A stretch of DNA of 64,000 nucleotides, from contig NZ_JAMBPQ010000002.1 of NCBI RefSeq assembly GCF_024206495.1, positions 124,001-188,000 of the forward strand. The letters are read 5' to 3'. The translations under genes and the position numbers were made by a program. The DNA is from Paraburkholderia sp. CNPSo 3272 (GTDB taxonomy: Bacteria > Pseudomonadota > Gammaproteobacteria > Burkholderiales > Burkholderiaceae). The notes under the pieces are model-generated. The model searched no databases and was not told the origin of the DNA. It saw only the letters and a program-made list of their open reading frames with translations. This document shows, one piece after another, positions 1 through 9,417 of the stretch. Within the stretch, counting starts at the first letter, position 1. Each line of letters begins with the position of its first letter.

Positions 1-84
1 ATGGAAGTGCTCGAGCAGTTTCCCGATGTGAGCGGGCGGCGCCTGGCCGACTATCTGCGCCGCGTGAATGCGCCCTCGCTGTGA
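1..84 (+). CDS. C-terminal end of an unidentified gene (truncated by window start)
   Basis: An open frame runs from the first base to a TGA at 82-84 and is followed directly by a terminator hairpin, so this looks like the true end of a plus-strand gene. Only 27 residues are visible, ending LRRVNAPSL. The ATG at base 1 may be an internal methionine. The fragment is too short to name, and its link to the convergent pnt genes is unknown. Confidence 0.55.
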   Translation: MEVLEQFPDVSGRRLADYLRRVNAPSL

Positions 85-104
85 GTGCCGAGGAGAGGCG
101 CAAC

Positions 105-135
105 AAAAAAAGGCGCGCATCGCTGCGCGCCTTTC
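105..135. terminator. Bidirectional intrinsic terminator between the partial gene and pntB
   Basis: Perfect 9-bp arms AGGCGCGCA (111-119) and TGCGCGCCT (124-132) flank a 4-base loop. A run of A lies on the left and TTT on the right, so the hairpin can end both the plus-strand gene and the minus-strand pnt operon. Confidence 0.75.
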
Positions 136-159
136 ACGTGGGTCTGATGCGAGCCGCCC

Positions 160-1632
160 TCACTCCACCGACTTCACCATCTCCTCGATCACCTTCTTGG
201 CGTCGCCGAACACCATCATGGTTTTATCCATGTAGAAGAGTTCGTTGTCGAGGCCCGCGTAACCGGCCGCCATCGAGCGCTTGTTCACGATGATCGTGCG
301 CGCCTTGTACGCCTCGATAATCGGCATGCCCGCGATGGGCGACTTCGGATCGTTCTTCGCCGCGGGATTCACCACGTCGTTCGCGCCGAGCACCAGCACC
401 ACGTCGGTCTGGCCGAACTCGTTGTTGATGTCCTCCATCTCGAACACCATGTCGTAGGGCACCTCGGCTTCCGCAAGCAGCACGTTCATGTGGCCCGGCA
501 TGCGGCCCGCCACCGGATGGATCGCGTAACGCACGTCCACGCCCTTCTCTACGAGCTTGTCGGTGAGTTCCTTCAGCGCATGCTGTGCGCGTGCCACCGC
601 AAGGCCATAACCGGGGACGATCACCACGCTCTCGGCGTTGCCGAGCATGAAGGACGCGTCCTCGGCCGAACCCGAATTCACCGGACGCTGCTCCTGCGCC
701 CCACCCGCCGCCGCCGCGCCCGCTTCGCCGCCGAAGCCGCCCAGCAGCACGTTGAAGAACGAGCGGTTCATCGCGTGGCACATGATGTACGAGAGGATCG
801 CGCCGGAAGAGCCCACGAGCGAGCCCGCGATGATCAGCATGGCGTTGTTCAGCGAGAAGCCGATGCCCGCTGCCGCCCAGCCCGAGTACGAGTTCAGCAT
901 CGAGACGACCACGGGCATGTCCGCGCCGCCGATCGGGATGATGATGAGCACGCCCAGCGCGAACGCGATCAGCGTCATGATGATGAACGGCAGCCACGAC
1001 TGCGTGAGGAAGAACAGGATGCCGAAGCCGATCATGCCGAGCGCGAGGAACAGGTTGATCAGATGCTGGCCCGGATAGACCACCGGTGCGCCCTGGAACA
1101 GCCTGAACTTGTACTTGCCGGAGAGCTTCCCGAAGGCGATCACGGAACCCGAGAACGTGATCGCGCCGACGAACGTGCCGATGAACAGCTCGATGCGGTT
1201 GCCATACGGCAGGAAGCCCGGATACGGCGCGTCTTCTGCAACCAGTCCGAATGCTGCGGGCTCGGAGACGACCGCATACGCGATGCACACCGCCGCCAGA
1301 CCGATCAGCGAGTGCATGGCCGCGACGAGTTCGGGCATCTTCGTCATCTCGACGCGCGCGGCGACGTACGCTCCGAGGCCGCCGCCCACCACGAGCGCCG
1401 CAAACAGCAGCGCAAGCCCCAGCCCAAGGTTCGAGCCGAACTGTGCGGACTCCTTCACGATCAGCGCAAGGGTCGTGAGAATGGCGATGGCCATACCGAC
1501 CATGCCGAACACATTGCCGGCGCGCGCGCTCTTCGGATTCGACAGCCCCTTGAGCGCCTGGATAAAGCAGACCGACGCCACCAGATAAAGCAGCGTAACG
1601 ACGTTCATGCTCACGAAGTTCAGCCCCATCAT
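160..1632 (-). CDS. pntB: NAD(P) transhydrogenase subunit beta
   Basis: Inner-membrane, proton-translocating transhydrogenase subunit that binds NADP(H) and couples hydride transfer from NADH to proton entry, supplying NADPH. About 490 residues, normal for PntB. The first ~280 residues are a series of hydrophobic membrane segments. The C-terminal NADP domain starts near residue 335 with [11 protein letters not shown] and contains [14 protein letters not shown] and [13 protein letters not shown], which are family signatures. The ATG at 1632 overlaps the pntAB stop in an ATGA arrangement, implying translational coupling. Last gene of pntAA-pntAB-pntB; the shared hairpin at 105-135 lies just beyond its stop. 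Confidence 0.97.
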   Translation of the reverse strand: MMGLNFVSMNVVTLLYLVASVCFIQALKGLSNPKSARAGNVFGMVGMAIAILTTLALIVKESAQFGSNLGLGLALLFAALVVGGGLGAYVAARVEMTKMPELVAAMHSLIGLAAVCIAYAVVSEPAAFGLVAEDAPYPGFLPYGNRIELFIGTFVGAITFSGSVIAFGKLSGKYKFRLFQGAPVVYPGQHLINLFLALGMIGFGILFFLTQSWLPFIIMTLIAFALGVLIIIPIGGADMPVVVSMLNSYSGWAAAGIGFSLNNAMLIIAGSLVGSSGAILSYIMCHAMNRSFFNVLLGGFGGEAGAAAAGGAQEQRPVNSGSAEDASFMLGNAESVVIVPGYGLAVARAQHALKELTDKLVEKGVDVRYAIHPVAGRMPGHMNVLLAEAEVPYDMVFEMEDINNEFGQTDVVLVLGANDVVNPAAKNDPKSPIAGMPIIEAYKARTIIVNKRSMAAGYAGLDNELFYMDKTMMVFGDAKKVIEEMVKSVE

Positions 1633-1958
1633 GCGCCCTCCTTGCTGCCGGACGCGGAGAGCTTCTTCGGCTCCTTCTTGCGGAACATCTCCAGCATTCG
1701 CCGCGTGACGAGGAACCCGCCGAACACGTTCACGGCCGCGAGCAGGACGGCGAACGTGCCGAAGAACTTGCCCGGTCCGCCCACGGTCAGGCCCGTGGCG
1801 AGCATTGCGCCGACGATCACGATCGCGGAAATGGCGTTGGTCACGGCCATGAGCGGCGTATGCAGCGCGGGCGTGACGTTCCAGACCACGTGGTAGCCGA
1901 CATACACGGCCAGCACGAAGATGATCAGGTTGATGACGGTATGGTTGATGACTTCCAT
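1629..1958 (-). CDS. pntAB: NAD(P) transhydrogenase subunit alpha part 2 (membrane part)
   Basis: Small membrane subunit of the transhydrogenase (109 residues) with about three hydrophobic segments. It corresponds to the membrane portion of the fused E. coli PntA. Splitting alpha into a soluble and a membrane polypeptide is the known arrangement in Burkholderia, Rhodospirillum and rhizobia. The ATG at 1958 was chosen because a very strong ribosome-binding site (GAGGAGGAGACC) precedes it. It lies 17 bp after pntAA and overlaps pntB by 4 bases. The lysine-rich tail (FRKKEPKKL) is probably cytoplasmic. Confidence 0.95.
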   Translation of the reverse strand: MEVINHTVINLIIFVLAVYVGYHVVWNVTPALHTPLMAVTNAISAIVIVGAMLATGLTVGGPGKFFGTFAVLLAAVNVFGGFLVTRRMLEMFRKKEPKKLSASGSKEGA

Positions 1959-1975
1959 TGTTGGTCTCCTCCTCG

Positions 1976-3127
1976 TCATGCCTTGCGCGTGACCTGGCCG
2001 TCGCGGGCCAGCAGCGTGGCCGCGACGATGTCGTCCGCGAGATCGATGTTGAGCGCGCCTTCCTTCGTGACGATGAGCTTCAGGAAGTCGAGCAGGTTGC
2101 GTGCGTAGAGCGCAGAGGCGTCGGCGGCGACCATCGAGGCGAGGTTCGTGTAGCCGCAGATCTGCACGCCGTGGTGCGTCACCACCTTGTCGGCCTCGGT
2201 GAGCGGGCAGTTGCCACCGCGTCGCCCGCTTGTCTCGTCGGCGACCGGACCGCGGCCTGCAGCGAGGTCGATGACCACCGACCCGGGCTTCATCGCCTGC
2301 ACGGTTTCCGAAGGCAGCAGCGTCGGCGCGTCGCGGCCTGGAATCAGCGCGGTCGAGATGATGATGTCCGCCTGCTTCGCGCGCTCGTGCACCAGCGCCG
2401 ACTGGCGCGTCAGCCACGACGGCGGCATGGGCCGGGCATAGCCGCCCACGCCGACGGCCGCTTCGCGTTCCTCATCGGTTTCGTAGGGTACGTCGAGGAA
2501 TTTGCCGCCGAGCGACTCGATCTGCTCCTTCACGGCCGGGCGCACGTCCGAGGCTTCGATCACCGCGCCCAGGCGCCGCGCCGTGGCGATGGCCTGCAGG
2601 CCCGCCACGCCCGCGCCGAGAATCAGCACGCGCGCGGCTTTCACGGTGCCGGCGGCGGTCATGAGCATCGGCATGAAGCGCGGATAGAGGTTCGAGGCCA
2701 CCAGCACCGCTTTGTACCCGGCGATGTTGGCCTGCGAGGACAGCACGTCGAGGCTTTGCGCGCGCGTGGTGCGCGGCGCGGCTTCGAGCGCGAAAGCCGT
2801 CACGCCAGCCTCGGCGAGTTTCGCTGCGTTCTCCGCATTAAAGGGATCGAGCATGCCGACCAGCACCGCGCCGCGCCTCATGAACGGCAATTCGCTGACG
2901 GTGGGCGATTGGACCTTGAGCACGAGGTCCGCGCCGAAGGCCGTGGCCGCGTCAGCGACCTGCGCGCCCACGGCCGTGTAGGCCTCGTCGGGATAGCTCG
3001 CGCCGACGCCCGCGCCGGCCTGGATCGTGACCGTGTGGCCCTGGGCGACGTACTTCTTGACTGTCTCCGGCGTCGCGGCCACGCGGGTTTCGTTCGCCCG
3101 CGTCTCTGCAGGCACTCCGATATGCAT
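1976..3127 (-). CDS. pntAA: NAD(P) transhydrogenase subunit alpha part 1 (NAD-binding)
   Basis: Soluble NAD(H)-binding domain of the proton-translocating transhydrogenase (383 residues). It begins [20 protein letters not shown], typical of the PntA/alanine dehydrogenase fold, and has the dinucleotide-binding loop [20 protein letters not shown] in the middle. First gene of the operon. A strong Shine-Dalgarno (GAGGAGGAAAC) sits just before the ATG at 3127. The 295 bp to the divergent nudix gene should hold its promoter, but no clear -35/-10 pair was identified. Confidence 0.96.
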   Translation of the reverse strand: MHIGVPAETRANETRVAATPETVKKYVAQGHTVTIQAGAGVGASYPDEAYTAVGAQVADAATAFGADLVLKVQSPTVSELPFMRRGAVLVGMLDPFNAENAAKLAEAGVTAFALEAAPRTTRAQSLDVLSSQANIAGYKAVLVASNLYPRFMPMLMTAAGTVKAARVLILGAGVAGLQAIATARRLGAVIEASDVRPAVKEQIESLGGKFLDVPYETDEEREAAVGVGGYARPMPPSWLTRQSALVHERAKQADIIISTALIPGRDAPTLLPSETVQAMKPGSVVIDLAAGRGPVADETSGRRGGNCPLTEADKVVTHHGVQICGYTNLASMVAADASALYARNLLDFLKLIVTKEGALNIDLADDIVAATLLARDGQVTRKA

Positions 3128-3422
3128 CGTTGTTTCCTCCTCGACCTTCTTGTTCTAGCTGTTCTGGCTCGAATCGAGCGAAGGGAGGCCGACAAACGGC
3201 GTTCAAGCGCCGGCATCCATTGCAACGGCAAACGACGGCACCACTTTAACCGAAAGCAGCGACGCCTTTGTAGCGGGAATTGCCCGTTTTTGTGCGATGC
3301 ACACAACAAGCTGTGTCGTCCGACCGGACGGTCGGCAGTATCAGGCGAGCCGGGCACGCGCCCCTGTGGGGCCCGATCCGGCCCCGGGCAGCGTTCGCGC
3401 CGTCCCGGTAAAATACCGGCCC

Positions 3423-3917
3423 ATGAATGAGGAAACCTGGGCACCCCACGTCACCGTGGCCGCAATCGTCGAGCGCGACGGGCGTTTTCTGCTCGTCGAA
3501 GAGCACACGCCAACTGGACTGCGCCTGAACCAGCCCGCCGGCCATCTGGAGGCGGGCGAAACGCTGCACGAGGCCGTAGTGCGCGAAACGCTCGAGGAAA
3601 CGGCGCATGCGTTCACGCCGGAAGCGCTGGTCGGCGTGTATATGACGCACTTCGGCAAGCCCGGCGAGAGCGGCGCGACGTACGTGCGCTTCACGTACTG
3701 CGGCAGTGTCACCGCCGAGGCGGAAGACCGCGCGCTCGATCCGGATATCGTCCGCACGGTGTGGATGAGCGCGGACGAGATGCGCGCGGCGAGCGAGCGC
3801 CATCGCACGCCGCTCGTGATGCGCTGTGTCGACGATTACCTCGCCGGCAAGCGCGTGCCGCTGGATTTCATCCAGACGCACGCGACGGCGCCGAAGGCAG
3901 CACCCGGGATGAACTAA
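3423..3917 (+). CDS. nudJ: NUDIX hydrolase, NudJ-like
   Basis: Predicted nucleoside di/triphosphate pyrophosphohydrolase (164 residues). The Nudix box is intact (GHLEAGETLHEAVVRETLEE), with the REtxEE core that binds the metal. Homologues next to mnmA, as in E. coli, are NudJ, which acts on HMP pyrophosphate and nucleotides; applying that here is inference from context. The ATG at 3423 gives the normal family length; an in-frame extension upstream is GC-rich and has no ribosome-binding site. A TAAAAT element at 3409-3414 sits only 8 bases before the ATG. mnmA starts 12 bp downstream, so the two are probably co-transcribed. Confidence 0.88.
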   Translation: MNEETWAPHVTVAAIVERDGRFLLVEEHTPTGLRLNQPAGHLEAGETLHEAVVRETLEETAHAFTPEALVGVYMTHFGKPGESGATYVRFTYCGSVTAEAEDRALDPDIVRTVWMSADEMRAASERHRTPLVMRCVDDYLAGKRVPLDFIQTHATAPKAAPGMN

Positions 3918-3929
3918 GGCAGCAACGAA

Positions 3930-5126
3930 ATGAGCAAACGTAAGGTCGTAGTAGGCATGTCGGGCGGCGTCGATTCGTCGGTTACCGCATGGCTGCTCAA
4001 GGAGCAGGGATTCGACGTCGTCGGTCTCTTCATGAAGAACTGGGAAGACGACGACGACGGCGAGTACTGCTCGACGCGTCAGGACTGGATCGACGTGGTG
4101 TCGGTCGCGGACCTGATCGGCATCGACGTCGAGGCCGTGAACTTCGCCGCCGAATACAAGGACCGCGTGTTCGCGGAGTTCCTGCGCGAGTATTCCGCGG
4201 GGCGCACGCCGAACCCGGACGTGCTGTGCAACGCCGAGATCAAGTTCAAGGCCTTTCTCGACCACGCCATGTCGCTCGGCGCGGAAACGATCGCCACGGG
4301 CCACTACGCCCGCGTGCGCCAGAACGAGGGCAACGGACGCTTCGAACTGCTGAAGGCGCTCGACCACACGAAAGATCAGTCGTACTTCCTGCATCGCCTG
4401 AACCAGGCGCAGCTTTCGAAGACGATGTTCCCGCTCGGCGAGATCCCCAAAACGAAGGTGCGCGAGATCGCCGAAAAGATCGGCCTGCCGAACGCGAAAA
4501 AGAAGGATTCCACAGGAATCTGCTTCATCGGCGAGCGGCCGTTCCGCGACTTCCTCAACCGCTATCTGCCGACCAAACCCGGCCCGATGATGACGCCCGA
4601 GGGCAAGGTGGTGGGCGAGCATATCGGCCTCGCCTTCTACACGTTCGGGCAGCGCAAGGGCATTGGCCTTGGCGGCAGCAAGGACGGCAGCGGCGATCCG
4701 TGGTTCGTGGCGGGCAAGGACATGGCCTCGAACACGCTCTACGTCGTGCAGGGCCACGATCATCCGTGGCTGCTCGCTCACGAGCTGCGCGCAGGCAACG
4801 TGAGCTGGGTGGCGGGCGAGCCGCCGGCGCAGGACCATGCATGCGGCGCGAAAACGCGCTATCGCCAGGCCGATGCGCCCTGCTCGTTCCATACCGCAGA
4901 CGAATTCGGCGCGGGCCAGTTCACGCTGCGCTTTCCCGACGCGCAGTGGGCCGTTACGCCCGGCCAGTCGGCGGTGCTCTATGACGGCGACGTGTGCCTG
5001 GGCGGCGGCATCATCGAGGCGGTAACGACGCTCGCGCCGCACGTGCCCGCCGTGCTGCCGCCCGAAGCGCCGAAGAAAAGGAAGCGCGTCCCGCGCAAGA
5101 AGCCTGCTGCGGCGACGGCCGCGTGA
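3930..5126 (+). CDS. mnmA: tRNA-specific 2-thiouridylase MnmA
   Basis: Cytoplasmic enzyme that adds sulfur to U34 of tRNA-Lys, -Glu and -Gln (s2U of mnm5s2U). 398 residues. The PP-loop ATP site GMSGGVDSS is near residue 9. The two catalytic cysteines are visible in [11 protein letters not shown] and [10 protein letters not shown]. The C-terminus carries about 20 extra basic residues ([11 protein letters not shown]) beyond the usual end of the fold, as is common in Burkholderia proteins. It follows nudJ as in E. coli and ends at a strong hairpin. Confidence 0.97.
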   Translation: MSKRKVVVGMSGGVDSSVTAWLLKEQGFDVVGLFMKNWEDDDDGEYCSTRQDWIDVVSVADLIGIDVEAVNFAAEYKDRVFAEFLREYSAGRTPNPDVLCNAEIKFKAFLDHAMSLGAETIATGHYARVRQNEGNGRFELLKALDHTKDQSYFLHRLNQAQLSKTMFPLGEIPKTKVREIAEKIGLPNAKKKDSTGICFIGERPFRDFLNRYLPTKPGPMMTPEGKVVGEHIGLAFYTFGQRKGIGLGGSKDGSGDPWFVAGKDMASNTLYVVQGHDHPWLLAHELRAGNVSWVAGEPPAQDHACGAKTRYRQADAPCSFHTADEFGAGQFTLRFPDAQWAVTPGQSAVLYDGDVCLGGGIIEAVTTLAPHVPAVLPPEAPKKRKRVPRKKPAAATAA

Positions 5127-5157
5127 CGCAAGCTGCGTCAGGCAAAACGTAAGAAAA

Positions 5158-5192
5158 CACCGCGCGGCGCCCTGGGCGCCGCGTTTCTTTTA
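5158..5192 (+). terminator. Intrinsic terminator after mnmA
   Basis: Near-perfect arms CGCGGCGCCC (5163-5172) and GGGCGCCGCG (5174-5183) are followed by TTTCTTTTAT. Confidence 0.8.
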
Positions 5193-5374
5193 TCCGACGT
5201 TTGAAGCCTCGCACAGGCCGCTCGAACGACACTGCCCGCTTGCCTGCCAGTTTCACGAACTTGCGGCATCATTCCCGCAAGCCGCGCCCAGCAACCGCGC
5301 GGCTCACGCGCGCCGCCCCTTCACAAGAGGAGAGCAGGCGCGCGCATTACATCAAGTTCGAGGAGTTCCCCCCA

Positions 5375-6982
5375 ATGTTTTCCCGACGTTATCTCGCCAT
5401 GTGGGGCGCGGTGCTGCTGCTCGCGGCCTGTGCCGCCGCTGCCGCGCTCCATCGCCTGTCGTGGTACTGCATGATCGTGCCCGCGCTTCTTGTCGCGCTC
5501 GGCCTCTACGACATGTTCCAGGAGCGCCACGCGATCCTGCGCAACTACCCGATCTGGGGTCATCTGCGCTTCCTGTTCGAGTTCGTTCGGCCCGAATTCC
5601 GCCAGTACTTCGTCGAGGACGACACCGACGAAAAGCCGTTCTCGCTCGCCCAGCGCAGCCTCGTCTACCAGCGCGCGAAGAACGCGGTGGACAGCCGCCC
5701 GTACGGCACTGAACTCGACGTGAAGGCCGTGGGCCACGAGTGGATCAGCCATTCGCTCGCGCCCACGAAGCTCGCAGGCAGCGACTTCCGCGTGCTCGTG
5801 GGCGCCAACCGCGCGCAACCGTACTCGATGTCGATCTTCAACATCTCGGCGATGAGCTTCGGCGCGCTTTCCGCGAACGCCATTCGCGCGCTCAACATGG
5901 GCGCGAAGAAAGGCGGCTTCGCGCACGACACCGGCGAAGGCTCGATGTCGAAGTATCACCGCGAGAATGGCGGCGACGTCATCTGGGAGATCGCCTCGGG
6001 CTACTTCGGCTGCCGCAACGACGACGGCACCTTCAGCGCGGAAAAATTCCAGCGCCTCGCGAACGAGCCGCAGGTGAAGATGATCGAGGTGAAGCTCTCG
6101 CAGGGCGCGAAGCCCGGCCACGGCGGCATGCTGCTCGCGGCCAAGGTCACGCCCGAGATCGCGGAGACGCGCGGCATTCCCATCGGCCAGGATTGCGTCT
6201 CGCCCGCGCGCCACTCGGAGTTTTCCACGCCGCGCGGCCTGCTCGAATTCGTCGAGCGCCTGCGCAAGCTCTCGGGCGGCAAGCCCACGGGCTTCAAACT
6301 GTGCATCGGTCATCCGTGGGAGTTTTTCGGCATCGCCAAGGCGATGCTCGAAACCGGCATCCTGCCGGACTTCATCGTCGTGGACGGCGCGGAAGGCGGC
6401 ACGGGCGCAGCGCCGCTCGAATTCACCGATCACATCGGCACGCCGCTGCAGGAAGGCCTGCTCCTCGTGCACAACACGCTCGTGGGCATCGGCCTGCGCG
6501 ACAAGATCAAGATCGGCGCGAGCGGCAAGATCATCACCGCGTTCGATATCGCGCGCACGCTCGCAATCGGCGCGGACTGGGTGAATTCGGCGCGCGGCTT
6601 CATGTTCGCCGTGGGCTGCATCCAGGCGCAGAAGTGCCACTCGGACCGCTGCCCCACCGGCGTCGCCACGCAAGACCCCGTGCGCCAGCGCGCGCTGAAC
6701 GTGCCGGACAAGGGCGAGCGCGTCTTCAACTTCCACCACAACACGCTGCACGCGCTGCAGGAGCTGATTCAGGCCGCGGGCCTCGCGAGCCCTTCGGATC
6801 TGCGCGCGCATCACATCGTGCGGCGCGTGTCGTCGTATGAAGTGAAGCTGATGTCGGAACTGCTCAGGTACCTGAAGCCCGGCGATCTGCTCGAAGGCCG
6901 CTATCGCTATCAGCTGTATGAGAAGTGGTGGCCGGTTGCGCGCAGCGATTCGTTCGCGCCGGCCGAGGAAAAGATCGTCTGA
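5375..6982 (+). CDS. Membrane-anchored GltB-like FMN-binding glutamate synthase family protein
   Basis: 535 residues. Two hydrophobic segments at about residues 7-45 are followed by a domain matching the central FMN/Fe-S part of the glutamate synthase large subunit. Visible hallmarks: GEGSMSKYHRENGGD, the FMN phosphate loop VDGAEGGTGAAP, and a three-cysteine cluster motif in CIQAQKCHSDRCPTGVATQ, matching the [3Fe-4S] site of GltB. It lacks the amidotransferase and C-terminal domains of GltB and no gltD is adjacent, so it is unlikely to be a complete glutamate synthase. Such stand-alone proteins are common in Burkholderia with unknown substrate. The ATG at 5375 follows a purine-rich AGGAG; a longer upstream frame is unsupported. 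Confidence 0.85.
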   Translation: MFSRRYLAMWGAVLLLAACAAAAALHRLSWYCMIVPALLVALGLYDMFQERHAILRNYPIWGHLRFLFEFVRPEFRQYFVEDDTDEKPFSLAQRSLVYQRAKNAVDSRPYGTELDVKAVGHEWISHSLAPTKLAGSDFRVLVGANRAQPYSMSIFNISAMSFGALSANAIRALNMGAKKGGFAHDTGEGSMSKYHRENGGDVIWEIASGYFGCRNDDGTFSAEKFQRLANEPQVKMIEVKLSQGAKPGHGGMLLAAKVTPEIAETRGIPIGQDCVSPARHSEFSTPRGLLEFVERLRKLSGGKPTGFKLCIGHPWEFFGIAKAMLETGILPDFIVVDGAEGGTGAAPLEFTDHIGTPLQEGLLLVHNTLVGIGLRDKIKIGASGKIITAFDIARTLAIGADWVNSARGFMFAVGCIQAQKCHSDRCPTGVATQDPVRQRALNVPDKGERVFNFHHNTLHALQELIQAAGLASPSDLRAHHIVRRVSSYEVKLMSELLRYLKPGDLLEGRYRYQLYEKWWPVARSDSFAPAEEKIV

Positions 6983-7004
6983 GGAAGGCGATCTGCGGCT
7001 TGAA

Positions 7005-7046
7005 CGAAAACGCCCGACGGCACGCAATGCCGTCGGGCGTTTTGTT
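7005..7046. terminator. Bidirectional terminator between the GltB-like gene and the GST gene
   Basis: 15-bp arms AAAACGCCCGACGGC (7007-7021) and GCCGTCGGGCGTTTT (7029-7043) with a 7-base loop. The A and T ends serve both converging transcripts. Confidence 0.9.
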
Positions 7047-7077
7047 TTAGTCACATCAGCTGCAGATCAGCTGAAAG

Positions 7078-7689
7078 TCAGCCTTGCGGCACCGTGTCGA
7101 CGAACGACTGACGCTGCGAGAGCTTCTCGAAGTGCCGCGCGAGATTCGGATGCGCCTCGCGCCAGTTCAGTTCCGGCATGCGGAAGTCGAGATAGCCGAG
7201 CGCGCAGCCCACGGCAATATCCGCGATCGTGTAGCGGTTGCCCGCGCACCACGGGTTGCCGGCGAGCCCCTTGGCCATCGCGGCGAGGCTTTCGTGGATC
7301 TTGCGCTCCTGGCGCTTGACCCACGCCTCGTTGCGCTGCTCCGGCGTGCGCTGCGTGCCTTCGAGGCGGATCAGCACGGTTGCGTCGAGCATGCCGTCGG
7401 CGAGCGCCTCCCAGCAACGCACTTCGATACGCTCGCGTCCTGCGGGCGGAATGAGCTTGGCCACGGGCGAGAGCATGTCGACGTACTCGCAAATCACGCG
7501 CGAGTCGAACACGGCCTCGCCGTCGTCCATCACGAGACACGGAACCTTGCCGAGCGGGTTGAAATCGTGAATCGCCGTTTCCTCGCCCCACACGTTTTCG
7601 AGCACCAGCTTGTAGTCGATTTTCTTTTCGGCGAGCGTGATCCGCGCCTTGCGGACATACGGGCTGCCGAGCGAACCGATAAGTTTCAT
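7078..7689 (-). CDS. Glutathione S-transferase family protein
   Basis: 203-residue cytosolic GST. The thioredoxin-like N-terminal domain starts MKLIGSLGSPYVRKARI, where the serine after LG is the likely glutathione-activating residue. NPLGKVPCLVMDDGEAVFDS is the glutathione-contact segment with the cis-Pro VP and the (D/E)S pair. The all-helical C-terminal domain has the GST N-capping motif (YTIADIAVGCALGYLD). It resembles E. coli YibF. The substrate cannot be inferred. Single gene, convergent with the GltB-like gene and divergent from pepP. Confidence 0.9.
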   Translation of the reverse strand: MKLIGSLGSPYVRKARITLAEKKIDYKLVLENVWGEETAIHDFNPLGKVPCLVMDDGEAVFDSRVICEYVDMLSPVAKLIPPAGRERIEVRCWEALADGMLDATVLIRLEGTQRTPEQRNEAWVKRQERKIHESLAAMAKGLAGNPWCAGNRYTIADIAVGCALGYLDFRMPELNWREAHPNLARHFEKLSQRQSFVDTVPQG

Positions 7690-7867
7690 ACCACCTGCCT
7701 TTTCTGGAATCCGGCCGAAGTATACGTTGGATTCGTAATTTTCTGACGCGCCGTCTGTTGCAGTGCAGGATTTTTCCTACAAATGATGTCAGCAGGAGAC
7801 AACACCGGGCGATAGCGGCGCGCGGGTCGGGTCACCGCGAGCCAGCGCGTCCGTTTGTAGCCAGCGC

Positions 7868-7873
7868 TACAAT
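7868..7873 (+). promoter_or_regulatory. Putative -10 element of pepP (possible leaderless transcript)
   Basis: TACAAT lies 6 bases before the pepP ATG. A start site 6-8 bases further on would fall at or beside the ATG. No convincing -35 hexamer is seen at 16-18 bp spacing, so this is tentative. Confidence 0.35.
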
Positions 7874-7879
7874 CTCACG

Positions 7880-9367
7880 ATGGACTCGACCCTCAAGCGA
7901 AGCGCCCCGGCCGCCTCGAGCGAAGCCCACCCTGCGGCCAGCGTGGCCGACGCAGCCGACATGCAGCGCGGCCCCGACGGCGGCGCCGCGCTCTATCGCG
8001 CGCGCCGCGAACGTGTGCTTGCAGCGCTGCGTGCGCAAGGCGGCGGTGTCGCGCTCGTGCCGACCGCGCCCGAAGCGCTGCGCAATCGCGACGCGGACTA
8101 TCCCTATCGGCACGACAGCTACTTCTACTACCTCACCGGCTTCACGGAGCCCGAGGCGCTGCTCGTGCTCGACGCGAACGCGGGCGAGAATCAGCCCGCC
8201 GCGATCCTGTTCTGCCGCGCGAAAAACGTAGAGCGCGAAACATGGGAAGGCTTTCGCTTCGGTCCGGACGCCGCGCGCGAAGCGTTCGGCTTCGACGCCG
8301 CGTTTCCCGCCGACGAACTCGACGCGCGCATCCCGCAACTCATCGCCAACCGTCCGGCGCTGCACTACGCGCTCGCGGCCTCCGATCGCTTCGATGCGCA
8401 GGTGAAGCGCTGGATCGACGCGGTGCGCGCGCAGGGGCGCAGCGGCGTCACGGCGCCGGCCGCCGCGTACGACCTGCTGCCGCTGCTCGACGACATGCGC
8501 GTGTCCAAGGATGCACACGAACTCGACACGATGCGCCGCGCCGCGAAGATCTCGGCGCTCGCGCACGTTCGCGCGATGCAGACTTGCCGCCCCGGCATGC
8601 GCGAGTACGAGATCGAGGCGGAATTGCTCTACACGTTCCGCAAGCACGGCGCGCAGGCGCCCGCCTATGGCTCGATCGTCGCGGCAGGCGCGAACGCGTG
8701 CGTGCTGCATTACCCGGCCGGCAACGCGGTGGCGCGCGAGGGCGACCTCGTGCTGGTCGACGCCGCGTGCGAGTTGAACGGCTATGCCTCGGACATCACC
8801 CGCACGTTCCCAGCGAGCGGCCGCTTCACGAGCGCGCAACGCGAGCTTTACGACATCGTGCTCGCCGCGCAGCAGGCCGCGATCGACGCCACGCGCGCCG
8901 GCGTGAATTTCGAGGCGCCGCACGACGCCGCGGTGCGCGTACTCGCGCAGGGGCTGCTCGATACGGGCATCATCGACCGGCAGCGCTTTGCGAGCGTCGA
9001 CGACGTGATCGCCGAGCGCGCCTACGCGCGCTTCTATATGCATCGCACCGGGCACTGGCTCGGCATGGATGTGCACGATGCTGGCGATTATCGTGAACGT
9101 GGTGAACGCGGCGTTGCGGCAAGCGCCGATAAACCCGACGCCCCGCCGCCGTGGCGCACGCTGCGCGCCGGCATGACGCTCACGATCGAGCCGGGTCTCT
9201 ACATCCGCGCGGCCGAGGACGTGCCCGAGCGCTACTGGGACATCGGCATCCGCATCGAGGACGACGCCATCGTCACCGAAACGGGCTGCGAGCTGATCAC
9301 GCGCGGCGTGCCCGTTGCCGCCGATGAAATCGAAGCGCTCATGCAGGCCGCGCAACGCGGCGCCTGA
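7880..9367 (+). CDS. pepP: Xaa-Pro aminopeptidase (aminopeptidase P)
   Basis: Metalloprotease that removes an N-terminal residue preceding proline. 495 residues: an N-terminal creatinase-like domain (from about residue 35, YRARRERVLAAL) then a pita-bread catalytic domain. Expected metal ligands are present: the two aspartates in VDAACELNGYASDITRTFP, the histidine in HRTGHWLGMDVHD, and the glutamates in TIEPGLY and IRIEDDAIVT. The first ~30 residues are Ala/Ser-rich and not part of the fold; the ATG at 7880 is the only good start nearby. pepP followed by ubiH is also the order in E. coli. Confidence 0.94.
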   Translation: MDSTLKRSAPAASSEAHPAASVADAADMQRGPDGGAALYRARRERVLAALRAQGGGVALVPTAPEALRNRDADYPYRHDSYFYYLTGFTEPEALLVLDANAGENQPAAILFCRAKNVERETWEGFRFGPDAAREAFGFDAAFPADELDARIPQLIANRPALHYALAASDRFDAQVKRWIDAVRAQGRSGVTAPAAAYDLLPLLDDMRVSKDAHELDTMRRAAKISALAHVRAMQTCRPGMREYEIEAELLYTFRKHGAQAPAYGSIVAAGANACVLHYPAGNAVAREGDLVLVDAACELNGYASDITRTFPASGRFTSAQRELYDIVLAAQQAAIDATRAGVNFEAPHDAAVRVLAQGLLDTGIIDRQRFASVDDVIAERAYARFYMHRTGHWLGMDVHDAGDYRERGERGVAASADKPDAPPPWRTLRAGMTLTIEPGLYIRAAEDVPERYWDIGIRIEDDAIVTETGCELITRGVPVAADEIEALMQAAQRGA

Positions 9368-9417
9368 CGCAAACGGAACGCAAACGCGAAGATTCCACAC
9401 GAAGCGAAGCAAACGAC

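Noticed and set aside
1..84. Assignment of the first fragment to a GST or similar family
   Set aside because: Only 27 residues are visible, which is not enough to support a family.
3246..5042. 598-codon minus-strand frame opposite mnmA and nudJ
   Set aside because: Antisense of two well-supported genes, with Arg/His/Ala-rich composition typical of GC-rich shadow frames.
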